9,323 bases of DNA, from the NCBI GenBank assembly GCA_008016945.1, contig SSGN01000145.1, forward strand, positions 1 through 9,323, written 5' to 3'. Shown in pieces: positions 7,185 to 9,323 of the stretch. Position numbers and translations under genes: made by a program. The DNA is from Flavobacteriales bacterium (GTDB lineage Bacteria > Bacteroidota > Bacteroidia > Flavobacteriales > PHOS-HE28). Below the pieces are notes generated by a model that worked only from the letters and a program-made list of their open reading frames with translations, searched no databases and was not told the DNA's origin. Position 1 is the first letter of the stretch. Each line of letters starts with the position of its first letter.

Positions 7185-8737
7185 ATAAAATACCGACAAT
7201 CTGCGGACTGCTGCTCGGCACGCTGGCGGCATTTTCCGCGTCCGCCGTGCCACCGGCTGAATACGACCGCCTGTTCGACGAGACGATGGCGCACTACGAG
7301 CTTCCCGGCCTTGCACTGGGCATCGTGGAGGATGGAAAGGTCGTGTATCGGCGCACCGCCGGCACGCGCCGGGTCGGCAGCGGCGAGGACATCGACACGC
7401 AGACCCTGTTCAAGATCGCCTCCAATTCCAAGGCCATGACCGCCGCGCTGCTGGCGCGGCTGGTCGATGCCGGGAAACTCGCCTGGGACGACCCGGTGAC
7501 GCGGTTCCTGCCGGATTTCCGCATGAACGATCCGTGGGTGACGCGCAACCTCCAGGTGCGCGATCTCCTCATCCACAACAGCGGCCTGGGCCTGGGCGCG
7601 GGCGACCTCATGCTCTGGCCCGAGCCGAACGGCTTTTCCCGCGCCGACGTGCTCGCGGGCCTGGCGCACCTCAAGCCCGCCACCAGCTTCCGCTCGGCCT
7701 ACGCCTACGACAACCTGCTCTATATCGTTGCCGGCGAAGTGGCCGCGGCCGCGGGCGGGGATTCCTACGAGGCGCTGCTGCGGCGCGAGGTGTTCGAGCC
7801 GCTCGGGCTTTCGCGCTGCCGGGTCGGTGCCTTCGCGCGCGATGCGGTGGGCAACCTCGCCCAGCCGCACCGGCGCGAGGGCAAGGCCAACGTGGCAGGA
7901 AACACGGATGAGGAAGTGATCCCGGAAATCCCCTCGGCTGCCGCTGGCGGGGTGCGCTGCAGTCTCGACGACCTGCTCGCCTGGGTGGGCAACTGGCTCG
8001 ACCCGGAACGCACGCCGGGCTGGCTCTCGGCCGAACAGCGCCGCGCGATGTGGACCGCGCACATGCCCATGCCGATCGGCGCGCTGCAGCGGCAGTGGGA
8101 AAACACCCGCTTCCTCGCCTACGGCTACGGCTTCCGCCTGTCCGACGCGAACGGACGGTTCCGCGCCGGCCACACCGGCACGCTCGACGGCATGTATTCG
8201 GCCCTGGCGATGTTCCCCGATTCGCGCAGCGCTTATGTATTCCTCATCAACGGCGAGGCCGGGCAGGCGCGGCAGGCGCTGGAGGCCGCGCTGTCGCGCC
8301 TTCTGACCCGTCCGGACAGCGCGCCGCGCATCGCCGAATTCGCGCGCGATCTGGAAACCCGGCGCGCCGCTTCCGGCGCGGCCGAAGCGCGCGCACAGGC
8401 GGCACAGCGTTCGCAGGTAAAGCCCGAAGAACTGGCCGCGACGCTGGGCGTGTACCGCGACGCCTGGTTCGGCGAAATCCGCCTGTGCCCCGAAGAGGGC
8501 GTGGTGCGCTGGCGCGCAAGGAAGTCGCCGCGCCTGCACGGCCGGGTTCTGCGTGCCGGCAGCCGTCTGCTGGTGGCCTGGGAGGATTCCGGGGCCGAAG
8601 GCGCGGACGCCTGGCTCGACCTCTCCCCGGACGCCGGCGGATCAACGACAATGCGCATGGCTGCAATCGATCCGGAGACCGATTTCAGCTTCGATTTCCA
8701 CGACCTGTCTCCACAACGGATACGCAGCTGTGACTGA
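7181..8737 (+). CDS. Exported serine hydrolase, beta-lactamase/D-aminopeptidase family (S12)
   Basis: The 518-residue protein starts at an ATG overlapping the lysA stop (ATGA), with GAGGG 5-6 bases upstream. A signal peptide spans residues 1-22 (cleavage after S-A-S-A), placing it in the periplasm. The class C beta-lactamase fold is shown by S81-N-S-K84 (catalytic Ser and Lys), Y176-D-N178 and H331-T-G333, the last replacing the usual K-T-G. Residues from about 410 form an extra C-terminal beta-rich region resembling DUF3471, often seen on such esterases and peptidases. S12 enzymes include DD-carboxypeptidases, D-aminopeptidases, D-esterases and AmpC. In this setting, release of D-Ala or another D-residue from peptides fits best. 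A general esterase, or a beta-lactamase acting on antibiotics, cannot be excluded. Confidence 0.87.
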   Translation: MNKIPTICGLLLGTLAAFSASAVPPAEYDRLFDETMAHYELPGLALGIVEDGKVVYRRTAGTRRVGSGEDIDTQTLFKIASNSKAMTAALLARLVDAGKLAWDDPVTRFLPDFRMNDPWVTRNLQVRDLLIHNSGLGLGAGDLMLWPEPNGFSRADVLAGLAHLKPATSFRSAYAYDNLLYIVAGEVAAAAGGDSYEALLRREVFEPLGLSRCRVGAFARDAVGNLAQPHRREGKANVAGNTDEEVIPEIPSAAAGGVRCSLDDLLAWVGNWLDPERTPGWLSAEQRRAMWTAHMPMPIGALQRQWENTRFLAYGYGFRLSDANGRFRAGHTGTLDGMYSALAMFPDSRSAYVFLINGEAGQARQALEAALSRLLTRPDSAPRIAEFARDLETRRAASGAAEARAQAAQRSQVKPEELAATLGVYRDAWFGEIRLCPEEGVVRWRARKSPRLHGRVLRAGSRLLVAWEDSGAEGADAWLDLSPDAGGSTTMRMAAIDPETDFSFDFHDLSPQRIRSCD

Positions 8738-9323
8738 CGCCTTCACCACGCCCCGGACCGCGGACGTTGCCATCATCGGCAGCGGCATCGTCGGACTTTC
8801 CTGCGCCTTCCACCTGCGCGAGCAGGGCCGCGAAGTGCTGATGATCGATCCGCACGGCTTCGGCAACGAAACCTCGTTCGGCAACGCCGGCTCGATTTCC
8901 ATCGGCGACGTGCTGCCGCAGTCCACGCCGGGCGTGATGATGACCGGCCTGAAGATGCTGCTGGACCGCGACGCGCCGCTCAAGCTCGATCCCGGCGCCT
9001 GGCCGCGCTGGCTGAGCTGGGTGGCGCGCTTCGTCTACTACGGCGGCGCCTCGCGGGTGACGCCCTTCATCGATGCCATGCACGCCATCAACGACGCCTC
9101 GCGCGCCGCCTGGTTCGAGCTGGCCGAGGCCATCGACGCGCGCGAGCTGATCGCCGAGACCGGCTGGCTGCACGTCTACAGCGAGGAGTCGAGCTTCGAG
9201 AAGGGTGCCTGGGAGCGCAAGATGATGAGCGAGCGCAACGTCAGCTTCCAGGTGCTCGACGGCAAGGGCCTGCGCGAGCTGGAGCCGGCCATCGGAAAGG
9301 GTTTCCAGCGCGCGGTGTTCCAG
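8730..9323 (+). CDS. DadA-like FAD-dependent D-amino acid dehydrogenase, 5' part
   Basis: The frame is open from GTG at 8730 to the right edge (198 codons), about half of a typical 410-430 residue DadA-type enzyme. G17-S-G-I-V-G22 is the dinucleotide-binding loop, D40 in M-I-D-P ends the second beta strand and should bind the FAD ribose, and T48-S-F-G-N-A-G54 matches the conserved region following it in DadA. The first GTG is preferred because the next in-frame Met (residue 38) would destroy the Rossmann fold. The start overlaps the hydrolase gene by 8 bases and has only a weak upstream purine stretch, so coupled translation is likely. DadA oxidises D-amino acids, especially D-Ala, to 2-oxo acids and ammonia, passing electrons to the respiratory chain. 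Other DAO-family enzymes, such as hydroxyproline or glycine oxidases, remain possible without the C-terminal half. Confidence 0.85.
   Translation, partial: MTDAFTTPRTADVAIIGSGIVGLSCAFHLREQGREVLMIDPHGFGNETSFGNAGSISIGDVLPQSTPGVMMTGLKMLLDRDAPLKLDPGAWPRWLSWVARFVYYGGASRVTPFIDAMHAINDASRAAWFELAEAIDARELIAETGWLHVYSEESSFEKGAWERKMMSERNVSFQVLDGKGLRELEPAIGKGFQRAVFQ

Noticed and set aside
5811..7316. A 501-codon reverse open frame over lysA
   Set aside because: Shadow of lysA codon bias; it crosses the terminator region and has no protein signature.
7124..8539. A 471-codon reverse open frame opposite the serine hydrolase
   Set aside because: Antisense shadow of a gene with all three S12 motifs; no recognisable features of its own.
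1..9323. Insertion sequences, CRISPR arrays, tRNA or rRNA genes, prophage or integration sites
   Set aside because: No transposase or integrase motifs, no spaced direct repeats, no tRNA-like cloverleaf and no rRNA segments were found. Nearly the whole window is occupied by six metabolic or envelope genes.

Overview
The window is a compact, roughly 65-70% GC bacterial locus. The organism is probably a gammaproteobacterium of the Lysobacterales (Xanthomonadales). The grounds are the codon bias, the Oar-like TonB-dependent receptor with an N-terminal carboxypeptidase-regulatory-like domain typical of that group, and the C40 and transglutaminase-like lipoproteins. The taxon is inferred from memory of families, not from a search.

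Layout: a divergent 210-bp intergenic region (1089-1298) separates a leftward gene from a rightward block. Leftward (1088 to the left edge, truncated) is an SH3-domain NlpC/P60 (C40) cell-wall peptidase lipoprotein. Rightward are a transglutaminase-like lipoprotein (1299-2825), an Oar-like TonB-dependent receptor (2822-5827, sharing ATGA with its neighbour), an 88-bp gap with two hairpins, stand-alone diaminopimelate decarboxylase lysA (5916-7184), a serine beta-lactamase-like hydrolase with signal peptide (7181-8737, again ATGA overlap), and the first 198 codons of a DadA-like FAD amino-acid oxidoreductase (8730 to the right edge, 8-base overlap). About 97% of the window is coding. The long ORFs antisense to these genes are shadows of the GC-rich codon pattern.

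How the genes may work together: the enzymes match steps for consuming peptidoglycan stem peptides. A C40 endopeptidase of the YkfC type cuts D-Glu-mDAP bonds. A TonB-dependent receptor could bring peptides through the outer membrane. A serine hydrolase could release D-Ala or D-amino-acyl residues. LysA converts meso-DAP to L-Lys, and a DadA-type enzyme oxidises D-amino acids such as D-Ala. I infer a murein-peptide scavenging locus. Each enzyme family is recognised from motifs; the common pathway is a hypothesis.

Regulatory points: the divergent region is AT-rich and carries two small, similar dyads positioned over possible promoters. A strong intrinsic terminator (8-bp GC stem plus 8 T) ends directly against the lysA Shine-Dalgarno, so lysA and the downstream genes must be reached by read-through, processing or attenuation control.
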